Positions 51,910 through 64,000 of a stretch of DNA of 64,000 bases are shown here, piece after piece (the stretch's first letter is position 1; the number at the start of each line of letters is the position of its first letter). The notes beneath the pieces are model-generated. The model was not told the DNA's origin, searched no databases, and worked only from the letters and a program-made list of their open reading frames with translations. The position numbers and the translations under genes were made by a program. This DNA is from Loxodes magnus (lineage: Eukaryota; Ciliophora; Karyorelictea; Loxodida; Loxodidae), in the NCBI GenBank assembly GCA_946699065.1, contig CAMPDV010000087.1, positions 62,001-126,000 on the forward strand. Direction: 5' to 3'.

Positions 51910-52472
51910 AGGAAAGAGATCTTAACGCCTTTTGGAATATCTCACAAAGTCAGATTAACGAATCCTAAAACTAGCTTTAGAAACAGACTGAACTGGATAA
52001 TAGACTCGTAAAAGTAGAAGAGAAATTGTAAACTTTTAAGAAAGAGTAAAGCGAAACTGGAGCTATACAAATGGAAATCGAAGCCTAGAAAGAGCAAACA
52101 AATCAAGGAAAATAATTCAAAATAAAAAAGAAATGTTTCTGCTGTGGAAGCGCATGACATTTTTATCGGAAGTGTTAGGAATTCTAATAGAAATAAAGAA
52201 ACTATTGGATTAAAGAACAACAAAAGAAGAAAAAAGAATAAGCAAGAATGAAAAGAATGAAAAGAATGTATTGCAACCCGGATGGTTCAATATAAAAGAT
52301 TAAGATGGAACCAAGGCAAGTTAAAGGAGGGAAAACCTGGAAAAATCCGAGTTCCCAATCTCGCTAAAATTGGGCGACCCGAACTCTTTTATTTAACAGC
52401 AGGGAGCATGAATGCTGTCTTCCTGACGGAGTTGGAAATTCCTAAAACGGAAAACTTAAAATTAATATTATT
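51910..52472 (+). mobile_element. Zinc-knuckle retroelement, 5'-truncated relative
   Basis: A ~563-bp insertion is flanked by ataaaakgagcaata repeats (51,895-51,909 and 52,473-52,487, 14 of 15 identical), with an (ATT)n end at 52,463-52,472. The plus-strand frame has no start of its own: it begins inside a coiled coil (RDLNAFWNISQSQINE, then LDNRLVKVEEKLQTFKKEQ), followed by a CCHC knuckle (KKCFCCGSA, TGA at 52,155-52,157, HFYRKC) and a basic tail. Starting mid-protein with an intact 3' end is typical of 5' truncation during target-primed reverse transcription. The 3' part forms a stable hairpin (gagttc with gaactc enclosing cccaat with attggg, 52,349-52,387). It belongs to the same class as the two 0.83-kb elements but is diverged. 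Confidence 0.75.
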
Positions 52473-52487
52473 ATAAAATGAGCAATA

Positions 52488-54439
52488 CATAAATTTGGTT
52501 TAAAATCTGTGAATGCATAGGTATTTAATAAGAGCAAAGATAAATGCATCAAATAATTTAAGACAAAGTTCTAGTAAGCTATTAATCCTCTGAAAGATAA
52601 TCTTAACTAGTTAAAGCTAATTTAAAAATATGATTGAAAATTAGCTATAATACAACACATTAGTATTTGACTTTTTTCATTTGTCTAGGCTCTGCAATAA
52701 AAGCAGCTTGCTCGTAGTAGCCATTTAATTGAATGCAAGATATTAACAAAGTAATCTCAAATTAATCTATTTATATAGAAGTAGTTTGGGATCAAATTTT
52801 AAAGTTATAACAACAATAAAAGTTTGAATAATGTATAAAATAAGGCATAAGTTATTTTTTATAAAAGGATTACTAAATAAACAATGACTAGACATTTAAC
52901 TAAAATATAGATTATATGATAACAGTATTGAAAATACTATGTATAATATATAAAGGGAATAAGTGCTATCATAGAAGTTTAAAATTAAATTGTTTATTTT
53001 TAAAAGTAAAAGAACGAAGTTAAACTAGCCAAAGTTATGTGAATTACCCACAAATGGAGAATAAGAAATAATATTTATAAATAAATGATATTAATAAAAA
53101 TTGTTATTATTATCTATACGAATCTAAAACTAAAACATTGTGCAAGTTAATTGTTCTGAAAATTGAACCTCATATTTTAGAAAAGACTTATATAAAAAGG
53201 ATTTATAAACCTTTGTGAAGAATCATACCTTAACAACGAGTTGATATTTAAAATTTGTCTTTCATAGTTTATGTTTATATAGGGATTTTTTACAATTCAA
53301 GATCTTTTTCAAACTAAAGTGCTATAGAAGATTACTAAAAATACAGGGATTAAAAATATGTTTAACACATTTCTAAAACATTAAAAATTTATTATTAGTC
53401 GTAGATTGACTAAACAAATACTATATAACCTTTAAATATTTTAAAGTTCTTAAATTTAGTAACTTTATCCATAATTACTAAGAATTTAAAGTATAGAAAG
53501 TTTAAAATATTAATTTTGAAATATTTCTTATTTATCATTTTTATTAGCTTCCCTCTAATGCTTGCTCATTGCTTCATTATAATTGTAATGTTCTCATTTT
53601 TGATATTGTTCTGTATCTTTGTTGAAGTAATCTAAATAAAGATATATTTGCTTTAGCATTTAATGTTTGATTATGAATATAAATTAGTTAGTGATTTATC
53701 TAATAATGTTTGGAGTAATTAGTTATATTAAAATAATAATAATGAGATTTAAAGTTAGATAAAGAGAGTTAGTATGATTTAAATAATAAGGAAGATAATA
53801 ATTAGTAGACTATTAAACTAAAAGTATTTCTATTATTAATATATTAATATATCTTTAATTTATATCTTAATTATATTAAAGAAAACTTCCTATTTCACTT
53901 TAATTCAAAATACTAAGTCATTAACTGGGAGCAATCAAAGTTTCAATACTTTAGAAATTTAAATTAAAGTCTTATCTGCATCTAAACTAACTAAGAAACT
54001 ATTCGGAAAAAGAAAGTTTAAGTCATAAATCTAAAAATATTAATAGATATTAGAAAGTTAAAATCTTAAGACTTTAAGGATTTACTGAAACTATTGGAAG
54101 CTATTTTAATTTGAAAGAGAAGAATAATTAATTGAGCAGAATAAGTATAAAACACTAAAAATATTCGATAAAACAAAATCTAAGATGCTTAAATAAATAG
54201 AAAGTGCTATAATCATTTTGAATTTTAATTAGAGATATAGAGGAATCAACATAAAAAGAAATAATTCATTAAATAATTGAAAAATTAGCAAAAATAAATA
54301 AATTAAGCTAACTTAAGACCATAAAATGAGCTACAACATTCAATTCTATAAATAGAAAGATAAAAATAAAATTTAAAGAAAGATATTTAATGTAAGAAAA
54401 AATATAGGAAATAAGACATAGAAAAAACAGCTAAAATTA
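52488..54439. other. AT-rich spacer, nothing recognised
   Basis: No protein motif, RNA gene or repeat stands out between the third retroelement and the second long-repeat copy. The left end of the long repeat cannot be defined because the other copy has no sequence to its left in the window. Confidence 0.4.
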
Positions 54440-55249
54440 AATCAATCTAGAAAGCAAATTTAATTTTCTCTAGTTAAACTTTGTTAGCATGTACTGATAG
54501 AAAGTGTCTGGAGGATTTTTAGCAACTATTTGACAAAACTATTTAAGATATCTTTATTTTAAATTAGGATTATAAAACTTACCTTTGGATCTTGCAAAAA
54601 CTGAAGAAATGTAAAAAAGATAAATGCCAGAATATAAATTTTTAATTTAACTATATTTAAGTTATTATTCTTAGCAATCTTTAAAATATAAACTTTATAG
54701 ATAATAGGTAAAAGAAGCACTAAATAATCTATAACTATTAAATGCATTTAATTATAAGGAAATGTCTATAGCTAAAATAATAAAGTATTATAACTAAATA
54801 AAGGAAATACTGTGCATGATGCACAATTAGAATAATTTAATATAAGAGTATAGATATAATCACTAATATAGCAAACAATTATACATTTATTACCTATAGT
54901 ATTTAAATAGAGGCTTAATTTTGGATATAAGATTGATTAATAGAATATACAAGTTGAGCCTTAATTATTTATGTGGTTGGCTCATAAGAAAGAACTTAAA
55001 TAAAAATAAGAGGTACTTATAGATTTAGAATAGCAACAGAAAAATAAAACTTAGAATATTAAAACTAGAATGGTGATTATTATTTCTATAGAGTTAAGAT
55101 CTTCCTTTAGTTTTAGATACTTCTTATTAAAATATATAGTAATACAACTAAATAACTTTAATATTACTCTAAAAATTTGCTTTAGATGTAATCTAGCTTA
55201 ATAACTTTATTAATTCTAGTTAATTTTAAATATTTGAAAATCAAATAAA

Positions 55250-57253
55250 ATGGATAATATTCAAATTACAACATAGAAACACTAATCTATATCAAAAAGG
55301 AAAGATTAGCAAATATTTAGAAAATAAAGAAGAGATGAAAGATTATCCTTTCTAGTTAAAATAATTAAATTGATACAGGATTCTTATTCTATAGTCCATA
55401 TGAAAGTTTTGCAATTAAAAATACTAGAAAGACCCAATCTAAGTAAAAAGAGCTGGAGCTAAAATAGAATTAGGAAATCAAGAGATGTCTTCAGCGGATT
55501 TGCTTTTATTAATCAAAGATTAAATTACCTTTGATCTCCAAGAAAAAAAAGGAATCTCCTTAAAAGTATAATATTTATAGTAGTAGAGAGTAGCAAAAGA
55601 CATTAATTCTGGCACTAAATTTCAATCTAAAAATAAGTAAAGGCAAAAAATGATAAGATCTGAAGATTCTAATCAGAGTAGAACTAGTTCCGTGATTTAA
55701 AGATGGCCTAATCTTAGTAAAAATTGAAATATGCCCAAAATTTTTCAAACTTGAAGATGTTTTAGGAAGAATCTGAATTTTTCATAACAGTCAAAATTTC
55801 GAAAAACACTAAGGTTTCCCGCAAATACTAAATGAAACTGAGTCACATTTAATTCTTAAAAAGTAGAGTTTATGCATATCTTATAACTAAAGAATACTGT
55901 AAGTATTATTTATTTAGATGCTAGAAAAATCCCTTTTTATTATAGAACATGCCAAGCTTTTAGATCTTAAAAGTTAAAATGAATTAGTTCAATAGCAAGC
56001 TGAAAAAAATAGCAGCTATACAGTCTAAAAAGCAATTATGAGCTTTAAAGTAGATTCTAAGAGATAATTATTACTTGGCAGCTAAATTTTAAGTATCTAT
56101 AAATATATATTAGAAATGAAGATTTTTCTTTTAAAAAACTCGACTTCAAGTGTTCTTAATTCCTCACAATTAATTTTGAAATTTGTAAGATAATATATAG
56201 AGTCCAGCTCTAATTAATAAAGTAGAGAAAGCTTAGTAAAACTAGAGATAGTAAGGCTTGGAAGGAAAAATTATAATCTTAAGTGAAGATTATAAGTTTC
56301 TTAGTCAATTCTGAAGAATTAAAAAGTAGATTCATGGGACTAAGTGCTAGGAAGAATATCGATAGTTTTTAAAAAGTTAGATTGGTTACTTTAGAACATT
56401 TACCGACTGAAAATAGTCCTTATATAAATATGAAGAAGACCCCGTAGTTTCCTAAATAAACTTTAGAAGCATCTGGATTATTTATTTAGCATAAAAAAGA
56501 AAATTCTCCTGAATAATATTGAGTAATCAGTAGCTCTAATTGAACACCCAAAAATTAAAGTAGACTGAATTGGAACTTTTAGCATTCAAACTTAAATGAA
56601 CATTAAGTTTGTGTAATTCTTAGGAATTTTGATTTAAGATTCTTGAGAAATAAAATTAAGAAAAATTGTAGAAAACAACTTTAAATAACTTAATAGGGCT
56701 TGGGAGATTATCTGATAAAAGATATCTGAAACTATATTCGAAAAAGATATAAATTGTTACAAAATTTCACTAAAAGAAAAACTCACAGTTCCTAATATAT
56801 CTTGCTGAAAAATCTAAATAAAATACTCAGTTTACTATAAGAATATTCTGGCTAGGTGGAAGCGTGCCAATTAGTGCAAAATAAAGATTGTAGAAAAATT
56901 TGCTAAATTTAAGCAAAAAATAATAATAAACTGTTGTAGCGATTTTAAATGACTGCAACTAAAATAAAGGGCTAAATTGGTAGGAAGTGAAAAAAATTAG
57001 CCACTAACTCCTTAAAATATTTGGAGGATTCAAGAATATTAGAAATAAATAAATATAATAAACAAGAGTAAAAAACAAATCACATGAAATAATAAGATTT
57101 TTTAATTCTTAGTGCCTAGTTACTTATGAGAGCTCAGAGATAATTTTGAAAAAGTTCTTCAAAAAAATAAGGAGATATAGTCACTTAATTAAATAGACTT
57201 TAAAAAATATTTTGATTTAATTTAAGTCATAACTTAAATTAATCTAGGGCTGA
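55250..57253 (+). CDS. Candidate 667-aa protein of the long repeat, copy 2
   Basis: Counterpart of 812-2,812. ATG 55,250 to TGA 57,251-57,253 is 2,004 bases, exactly three longer than copy 1. The difference comes from single-base insertions in short homopolymers around copy-1 positions 1,490, 1,515 and 1,565, then +1 near 1,668 cancelled by -1 near 1,880. Within those short intervals the reading is out of phase with copy 1, elsewhere it is the same. Family unknown. Confidence 0.4.
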
Positions 57254-57329
57254 AAAATATAAAATTAAGTTTATCATTTTAATTGAATAAAGTAAAAGCT
57301 TTAAAAGATATAATAGTCATGCAAAAAAT

Positions 57330-57715
57330 TTTTAAATAAAATCTTTAAAGTTGCTTGAGAACATCTATTGGCTTTAAAACTTTAGGACTAATTCCTTTTG
57401 ATAACATCACGAGAATATCAAATTATAATAATCAATTATTGGCTAGTTATCATGATTAATAATCAGCTCTATCTATTCTCACTAATTTAGCTAAAAATTG
57501 AATATATATATCTGCTATTTCCTTGTCTTAAGATAGATTAATATCAGAACAGTACTAATATGTTTCTATGCTTAAGAAGTCTTTATATCTTTCTACTTTT
57601 AAGAGCTTCTTAGCATGTATCTTATGTTCAAAAACTTTTAGTATCTAAATTGCAGCATATTTACCAGTTTTAGTATCAATAGCAGAACATCTTAATAAAT
57701 ATTCCACTCTACTCA
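57330..57715 (-). CDS. Candidate short protein of the long repeat, copy 2
   Basis: Counterpart of 2,890-3,275, with ATG at 57,715 and only substitutions seen. The same reservations about start, end and identity apply. Confidence 0.28.
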
Positions 57716-58450
57716 TTATATCTTATATTTGCAACCTTCTACCGAATCTGAAAGAAAAGTCTAAGGTAGTTAAATTGATAGTCTTAATACCTTAAGGTAT
57801 TTCAATTTAGATGATAGAATATTGATTTTTTAGGCTAGCAATTGAAGAAGTTAGAGAAGTAATATTTTGTTTAAAGATGATATCAATTTATAAAAACAGC
57901 TCTATAATTACTTAGTAAGCAAAATATCGATAAGGAATATCTATAAATAATTATCATAAATCTAAAAGCTGTAAATGTTAATAAGATAAGATTTAGTTTA
58001 ATTATATATAATAGAAGCTATTAAGTTAATAAATGCTACTATATGAAAGATAACTTTCTAAGGCTTTTTAAATTAGTAGATTGTTATTAAACATTCACAA
58101 GATGGATATTTATAATACTAAGATAAATTAAAGATCTCTTCATTGAAAGCAGGCTTTAATATACTAAAATGTCTATTTTATAAATACAATATTTTTTAAT
58201 TATTTAAGAGTATAATAGAGATACTAATGATGTAAAACCAGTCCTAAATATATAAAGAGTCGCTTAGATCTTTTTATTTAAAGTGATTTACTTATTTTAT
58301 TATGTATTAATGACAGTTAAATGATAACGAATTATTTTATTGTAAGAATGAAATCTTATATCGAAGATATTAAAGTTAGAAAGATTACTTAGTAATATAA
58401 TTCAATAATGAGACAAAGACTAATAAATTTAAATAAATATTAAAGAATCT

Positions 58451-61400
58451 TCACAGTTAAGTAATAATGACATAAGATACTTTTGATACGAATTTAGTTA
58501 AAGTTAGTCACTTCAAATCCTCTAAACTTATTTTATTATAGTGTCTTTTCATGTTTAACCATTTTATTTGGAGAATATCTTTAATCGATTTTATAAAATG
58601 AATAAGAAAAATAAAGAAAGTTTACTCTTTAGGTCGTCTCTACTGTAATATTTACTCTTTTCTTTTATCTGAAGAAATTTCAATGCTAAATTTATTTAGC
58701 TACTTTGTAGAATACAAATAGCTATTTCTTGAAGTGCTTCTGTTTCTTTAAGAGTATTTGATTTACTTCAGCAAGTTTCTAATCATCTCTCCACTTCCTT
58801 GTACTTTATCACTTTCACAGCACAAAAGATAGTTTGGAAATACTATTACTAGACAAGCTACCTTCTTTTTCTTCTAGACATTAAAATACTCTTTACACTA
58901 TACTTAGCTGCTACGATAAATATCTCTTTTTAAGTATCCCATTAGCAAAACCTCGTTCAAGTTTACTAATAGCCTAGTTTAAAATAGGTTATAATATTTT
59001 AAATTGCTAATTCATCACTATGGATCTCAATAGTATCTGCTCTAGTTACATGTCGTATTAAGAAATCTATTGGAATTGACTATTTCCTTTTATATTATTT
59101 TATTCTTAAAAGAATCTGATTTAATTGAGTCTAAAATAATTAATCAAAGGCTGAATGTTTTATGTTTGCTATTAAAGATCGCCAAGATTAGCTTTTACAG
59201 TTATCCTGATATTATAAAGAGTAATTACGTATTCTCTTATTCTGATGGTATTCTTTTAGTAAATCTCCTTTTCTTGCTTTTGATTAGTTAGTTCCTTCTA
59301 AGGATAAGTTGAAGATACTTGTAGAAGATTACTTTAAATGTTCTTTCTAAGTAAGTTTGTTCTTACCTTAATTCTTCACTTGTTTCGCTAATGTAAGACT
59401 TTGACTTATTAAGGTCTTATTTTGAATTACTGTGATTTGCTACTTGTTACCTTAAGGAGAGAATACATTAGGTTACATTCTTTAGTAGTACAATCAAAAA
59501 ATGTTATTGTAATCCTAAAATAATCTATTTATTTCCCTGAAAATTTCCTTTCTATTTGTAAAATATTTTGAGGAAAACTAGCTCTTCTTCTAAGGACTTA
59601 GTAAGCTTTGCTAATATTATTAAAGATTGCTCTTTCTGCTTTAGAATAGGGAAAAGTTTCTATAATTTGCACTTGAAATATTTGTAATATTGGCTGGTAT
59701 ATCATCACTCCTCTTTTACAGCTAGAAAGAACTAATTTTCGGAGTCTTGTTAATTATATATCCCTATTATTTTCAGCTTTTGAAAGAATTTAAGCCAGCA
59801 ATTGATTCAATATTCAGTTTAGTATCAGAGTTGTTTATTATTGATATATAATTCAGAGTTCTCCCCATAATGTCTGCGTGTTGCTTTTTAGAATTTATTC
59901 TTCTCTCCAAATTCATCGTTAAAGCTTAGAATCGCATTTTTCTAGCAATTAAAAGGTTTTATTTGCATTTATTTAGCGTTCTAAATATTGCAAGTCTTTT
60001 TTAACTAAAAAAGGTCACTTGAAGCTTCTTGCAATGTCAAAAATTCTATAAGAGGAATTCTGTTTTAAAGGATCTTTTAAGAAATGCTCTTAAATGAAAT
60101 TATGTAAAGGATTTAGTCCTAGATAATTTGTACAAGCTTTTATTCTTTTATGTTTTGAGATGCTAATTTATTTCGTCTACTTGTATATTTCATTTTTTTA
60201 TTCTATGAGTACTTATTTATCTTTTCCTCAGTTTCAGAGTTTTAAAAAGATCTTCTAAACTTCTTACTCAATTTTTTAAACTTTTAAGATGATTATGTTC
60301 GTTTTGGATTAATATCAAGTTAACTCTAAATTGACTAGTTTTGCAAATGTATCCTATTAAAAATACTTAATTTATTTTCCTATTTTTCCTAATGTAGTAG
60401 TTACTTAAGATGCTATATTCCTTAGAAAATAGTTATAACATCATATTAGCTTGTTTTTATTTTAAGATCTCATATATCAAAACTTTAAAAGCAATTCTAT
60501 TATTCCCCAACACACCGACTTATTAAACAAACTTATCTTAATTGAATTAAAAAGATACCTTTCATTGAACTTGAATATCTGCTTTTATGTACCAGTACTT
60601 TTTTAAAATCCGCTAGAATTTGAATTTTATTAGTATCTCCTTTCTGAATACCTTTTAATATCTTAATTTTATCTTAAATATGGTTGAATAATCTACTAGA
60701 AACATTCTACTCTCTCGAGTAAAATTACTTCCTCTAAAGATTTATTTTTCATCAGTCAAAAGCTCTATTTTCACTTGAAGTGTATTTTTCTTGTCATTTA
60801 TTCTGATGTAGAATTATTTTACCTTGAGTTATAGTCTTCGAAGGTTTAGTTTTCTTTCTAAGAAATCTCAGTAGTGAAATTCCTTAACAAATTTAGACTT
60901 AAAGCTTAGATAGTTAGACATATTATTTCAAATCCAGCCATTCTTTCTCTACTCGATTTTTGCTCTATGAATTTAAAGGTTATTGATCTGGTTATTGTTT
61001 ATCCTTTTAAATATTCAACTATATCTTATGAAGGTGAAAGAAATTAGGAAATATTTTAAAGAACTCATCTCTCTTTAGTCTATCACAAGTTACTCTTTTA
61101 CAAAGTGTAATTAGTAGATCCTAATTCTCCCTATCCATCTCATATTGTTAAGATAGCTATATTAAATTTTCCTCTTAAATTAAGACAAATTTATTATAAA
61201 GGAAGGCTAAGGATTCTAATTTTAATTTAAAATAAACTTTTTAGTAATTTATTATATCTCTTGTTTGGTTGTTTTTAATATCTAAAAGATGAATTTACCT
61301 TAAATCTTTTTTTACTTTAGCTAACTTTAAATATGAATATGAGATTTTTAACTCTATTCTTACTATTAACCTAATTCTTCATTTTGACTGTTTTAATTAA

Positions 61401-61728
61401 AAAAAGTTATAGTTAATTTGTTACCTACTCTTTCTTCTTATTTATAGGATCTTCAAGTTCCTAGCTTTTTATCAAGTTATATATCATATCTCGTTACAAA
61501 CTTTTAGTATTAAGTTTGCTTAGACTTTAGATCTGCATTAATTAATATACTAATTACACTTAAAGTTAAAATTTATCTAACTCTATACAAAAAGAATTTC
61601 TTTGCTGCTTTATATTGAAATTATATATCTGAATTATTTTACATAGCTTAATTGTTATCAATCGGTTGAGAAGAGATAAATTCCTTTAATTCCTTATATT
61701 AAACTTTCAATTTCTATTTTCTGTTCAT
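58451..61728 (-). pseudogene. Frameshifted copy of the 1,093-aa frame
   Basis: Start and stop of the copy-1 frame are conserved (ATG at 61,728, TGA at 58,453-58,451), but the interval is 3,278 bases, four fewer than in copy 1. A +1 near 61,050, an 8-base loss and a 3-base gain near 60,380-60,440 explain it. The frame is therefore lost after about codon 225 in this copy, if the copy-1 frame is truly coding. Confidence 0.4.
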
Positions 61729-63177
61729 TTTTTTAAATAAAATTAATTTTATTTATGCAACTAACTTCTTTTTCTTTATATGTTTGAAAAATTTTCTTAT
61801 CTTTTAAATATTTTTGATTTAACTTAAATTCTATTTTATCTATTATAAATAACAAATTTAATTTAATTAAGCATGCACAAATAATTACTATTAGATTATA
61901 AATACTCATTGAATATTCTTCTTATTTGGAATCTTAAACAAATATTTATTAAATGAATTTTATTTAACCTATAACTGCTTTTTATCTAATTGTATTTTTG
62001 CAAAAAAATCTTTTAATTTCCTTTTATTTTTTATATTTTATTTCATTAATTTCTTAAATAAAAAACAATTTAATTTCTATAAATTTATTTAAGATATTTA
62101 GTTGCCTCCATGTAAATTATTTTTAGATAATTAGTTTTAGTTTAAAATTAGATTAAGGTTTTAATTGCTGATTTCAACTTTATCTTTGATTTAATGTTTT
62201 TAAACGATTTTAATATTTTATTTATCATATATAGATAATTCTATGCTATAGATAGTATGATAAATATTATCTACTAATCTTGTATTTCTAAACTTTAATA
62301 GATATATTATTTACTATTTAGTAATTAAATTATATTTAAAGCAGTTAACTATTATTTTAATCTTATATCCTTTTAGACTTTAGTATTTTAATTTATTTTT
62401 CATTAAGTTAGCTATGCTATTAAACTACTTAATTTCTTTAGTTCTCTAAATTTAATAAGTTTTGATTTTTATCAATAAAAAGGTGAAGATAATTTTAAAA
62501 GAAAAAATGATTAATTAGTTGATATAGTAAGCTGTATTACTGCTAACTAAATTCCTTCAAGATTAAAATACATAATATTTATTGATAAAATCTAAAATTA
62601 TTTTTAAAGCTATTTTCTAAAATTAAAAAGTACTAGAATTTTATAATTAAGTAAAACATAAATTAGGAGAAATAGTTTAATCAGCAAAAAAGTAAAAAGT
62701 AATTTATTATAAATGTGGGTAAAGCTTAATTGTAAAATTAAATTAACTCTTTTAAAGAAGATTATTATGATAGCAGTTTATAAATTTTATATAAACAGTT
62801 CTATAAAGATGCTTAATATAAAAATAATTATTTTCATTAAACAAAAAATTATTAAAACTAGCTAGATAGTTAATCTTAAAGAAATGTTTTTCATTTTTAA
62901 TTTAATTAAGTGATTAGCAGCCTATTCTTAAATTTTATTTTATTTTCCAAGTCTTAAATGACTGATAAAAAAAATTTAAATTAAAATAGATTTTTGAGTA
63001 GCCTAATTTCTTTTAATTTTATAAGCTTTAAATTTTTATTTAACATATTCTTAGTTTATTTCTACTAACTTTATTAAATATCTAAAATTTTATAAAGATA
63101 TATATATATATCATTTTATTTAATACTAAATTAGCTCTATCAAAGATATTTTATTAATATTTGTTATTTTTTTAAAA

Positions 63178-63680
63178 CCGCCATAGTTGTTCGAAGGTGA
63201 ACAACAAGGTCATCTTCATCAGAGGTTGGGGAAGTTAAGTACCCATAATCGACTTTATGTCTTCCTCTGCTTTGGTTTGGTCTCGTTAGACCTTCGACAC
63301 TGGCTTGACTTGGTTTATTTTTAATTCTGGAACGAAAAAGAAATAATATTGCGAGTTTCATCAGAGGTGGGGAATTTAAGTACCCATAATTGACACATGT
63401 CGTCCTCTGCTTTGGTGATGCAATGAGACACAATCCTGCCATGTCCTTGGACCTCCAGCAAGTATTAAAGATTACGAGTATTCTAAAATTATATCAGTAT
63501 TGAACATTTTTATCAGTACTGAATAATTATACCAGTATTGAACAAGGTCCACCAGTATCTGATAATTTTATCAGTAAGAAACATTCTTGTCAGTATGAAA
63601 CATTTTTTAAAGAGCTGCGCACCAACGAGAGTGCTACGCGCTCTATAATCAAATTTATTTATTTATTTATTTATTTATAA
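63178..63680 (+). mobile_element. SINE-like dimeric element, copy B
   Basis: Near-identical to 10,021-10,519 in opposite orientation, with an (ATTT)n tail at 63,655-63,679. The corresponding place in copy 1 of the long repeat (about 9,580) lacks it, so it inserted after the copies separated. T-runs at both borders obscure the target-site duplication. A minus-strand ORF across it (63,442-63,164) contains the two ~62-bp sub-repeats translated twice and is not considered a gene. Confidence 0.75.
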
Positions 63681-64000
63681 TAGCCTTTTTTTGTTTTTGC
63701 TCTAATGTTTTATCAAATTTTATTTTTATTAAATTTACTTATTAACACTCAACACTATAATTAATCTTAAAATATTAAGATATTTCTCTCCAAATAAGCA
63801 ATCTAAAAGCTTAAACAAGGGAAATATAAATAGATTAAGAATAATAAAAATATGTGAATGATATAAATTAACTAAGCTTAGTAAATTAAAAGCATATAAA
63901 TAAAAAAATTAATGAAAATAAATAAATTATAATACTAAAAGTAACTAATTAAAATTTAAATTAATTAAACTAATCTCCATCTAATTAAAAAGCTTGTTAA

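Larger units (their letters stand above)
54440..64000. repeat. Long direct repeat, copy 2
   Basis: It matches 1-9,900 from base 54,440 to the window end. It lacks the zinc-knuckle retroelement of copy 1, keeping the single intact target site around 58,180, and has gained a SINE-like element at 63,178-63,680. Scattered substitutions and small indels separate the copies, so they are not an exact assembly duplication. Confidence 0.9.

Noticed and set aside
63178-63215. tRNA-type B box (gttcgaagg) as proof of a tRNA-derived SINE
   Set aside because: The match is incomplete, lies at the 5' end and has no upstream A box. It is also explained by the gttgttc/gaacaac inverted repeat.
63164-63442. 92-aa minus-strand ORF in the SINE-like element
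   Set aside because: Its two similar halves are just the two ~62-bp hairpin segments translated; copy A and element C give no matching conserved protein.

Overview
This window looks like germline-type DNA from a ciliate. It is strongly AT-rich. In the recognisable genes TAA and TAG fall where conserved proteins have glutamine, and in-frame TGA repeatedly falls where families expect tryptophan or another aromatic residue (two WD40 blades, a kinase 'DPW' motif, two zinc knuckles). TGA also ends the best gene. A code with UAR = Gln and UGA = Trp or context-dependent stop, plus a 20-nt intron, suggests a karyorelict such as Loxodes, or a Condylostoma-like heterotrich. That identification is inference. 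With almost every codon readable as sense, ORF length proves little, so calls here rest on motifs, frame continuity, comparison between repeat copies, and target-site duplications.

Layout. 1-9,900 and 54,440-64,000 are two direct copies of one long repeat, running past both window edges. Each holds a plus-strand frame of about 666 codons, a short minus-strand frame and a minus-strand frame of about 1,093 codons, intact in copy 1 and frameshifted in copy 2. Copy 1 has gained a ~0.83-kb retroelement and copy 2 a ~0.5-kb SINE-like element, so both insertions seem to postdate the duplication. 10,021-14,970 holds another SINE-like copy and a coiled-coil gene split by a second ~0.83-kb retroelement. 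14,975-25,470 is one satellite of about 130 units of 81 bp. 25,471-27,470 is repeat-rich spacer.

The best gene is 27,472-29,345 (minus strand): a TKL-type kinase fused to a seven-bladed WD40 propeller, joined across a 20-nt intron, with five blades almost identical in DNA. A lone blade of the same type lies at 39,940-40,055. From 40,300 to 46,420 there are four decayed pieces of LINE-type retrotransposons (endonuclease and reverse-transcriptase fingers, one pair in opposed orientation) and a third SINE-like element. A decayed CAMK-like kinase lies at 47,446-48,460 and a third, 5'-truncated zinc-knuckle retroelement at 51,910-52,472.

Apart from the kinase-WD40 gene, most recognisable content is mobile or derived from mobile elements. 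The three zinc-knuckle elements seem to encode only a gag/ORF1-like protein and to depend on another element's reverse transcriptase; the LINE fragments show such elements have been active here.
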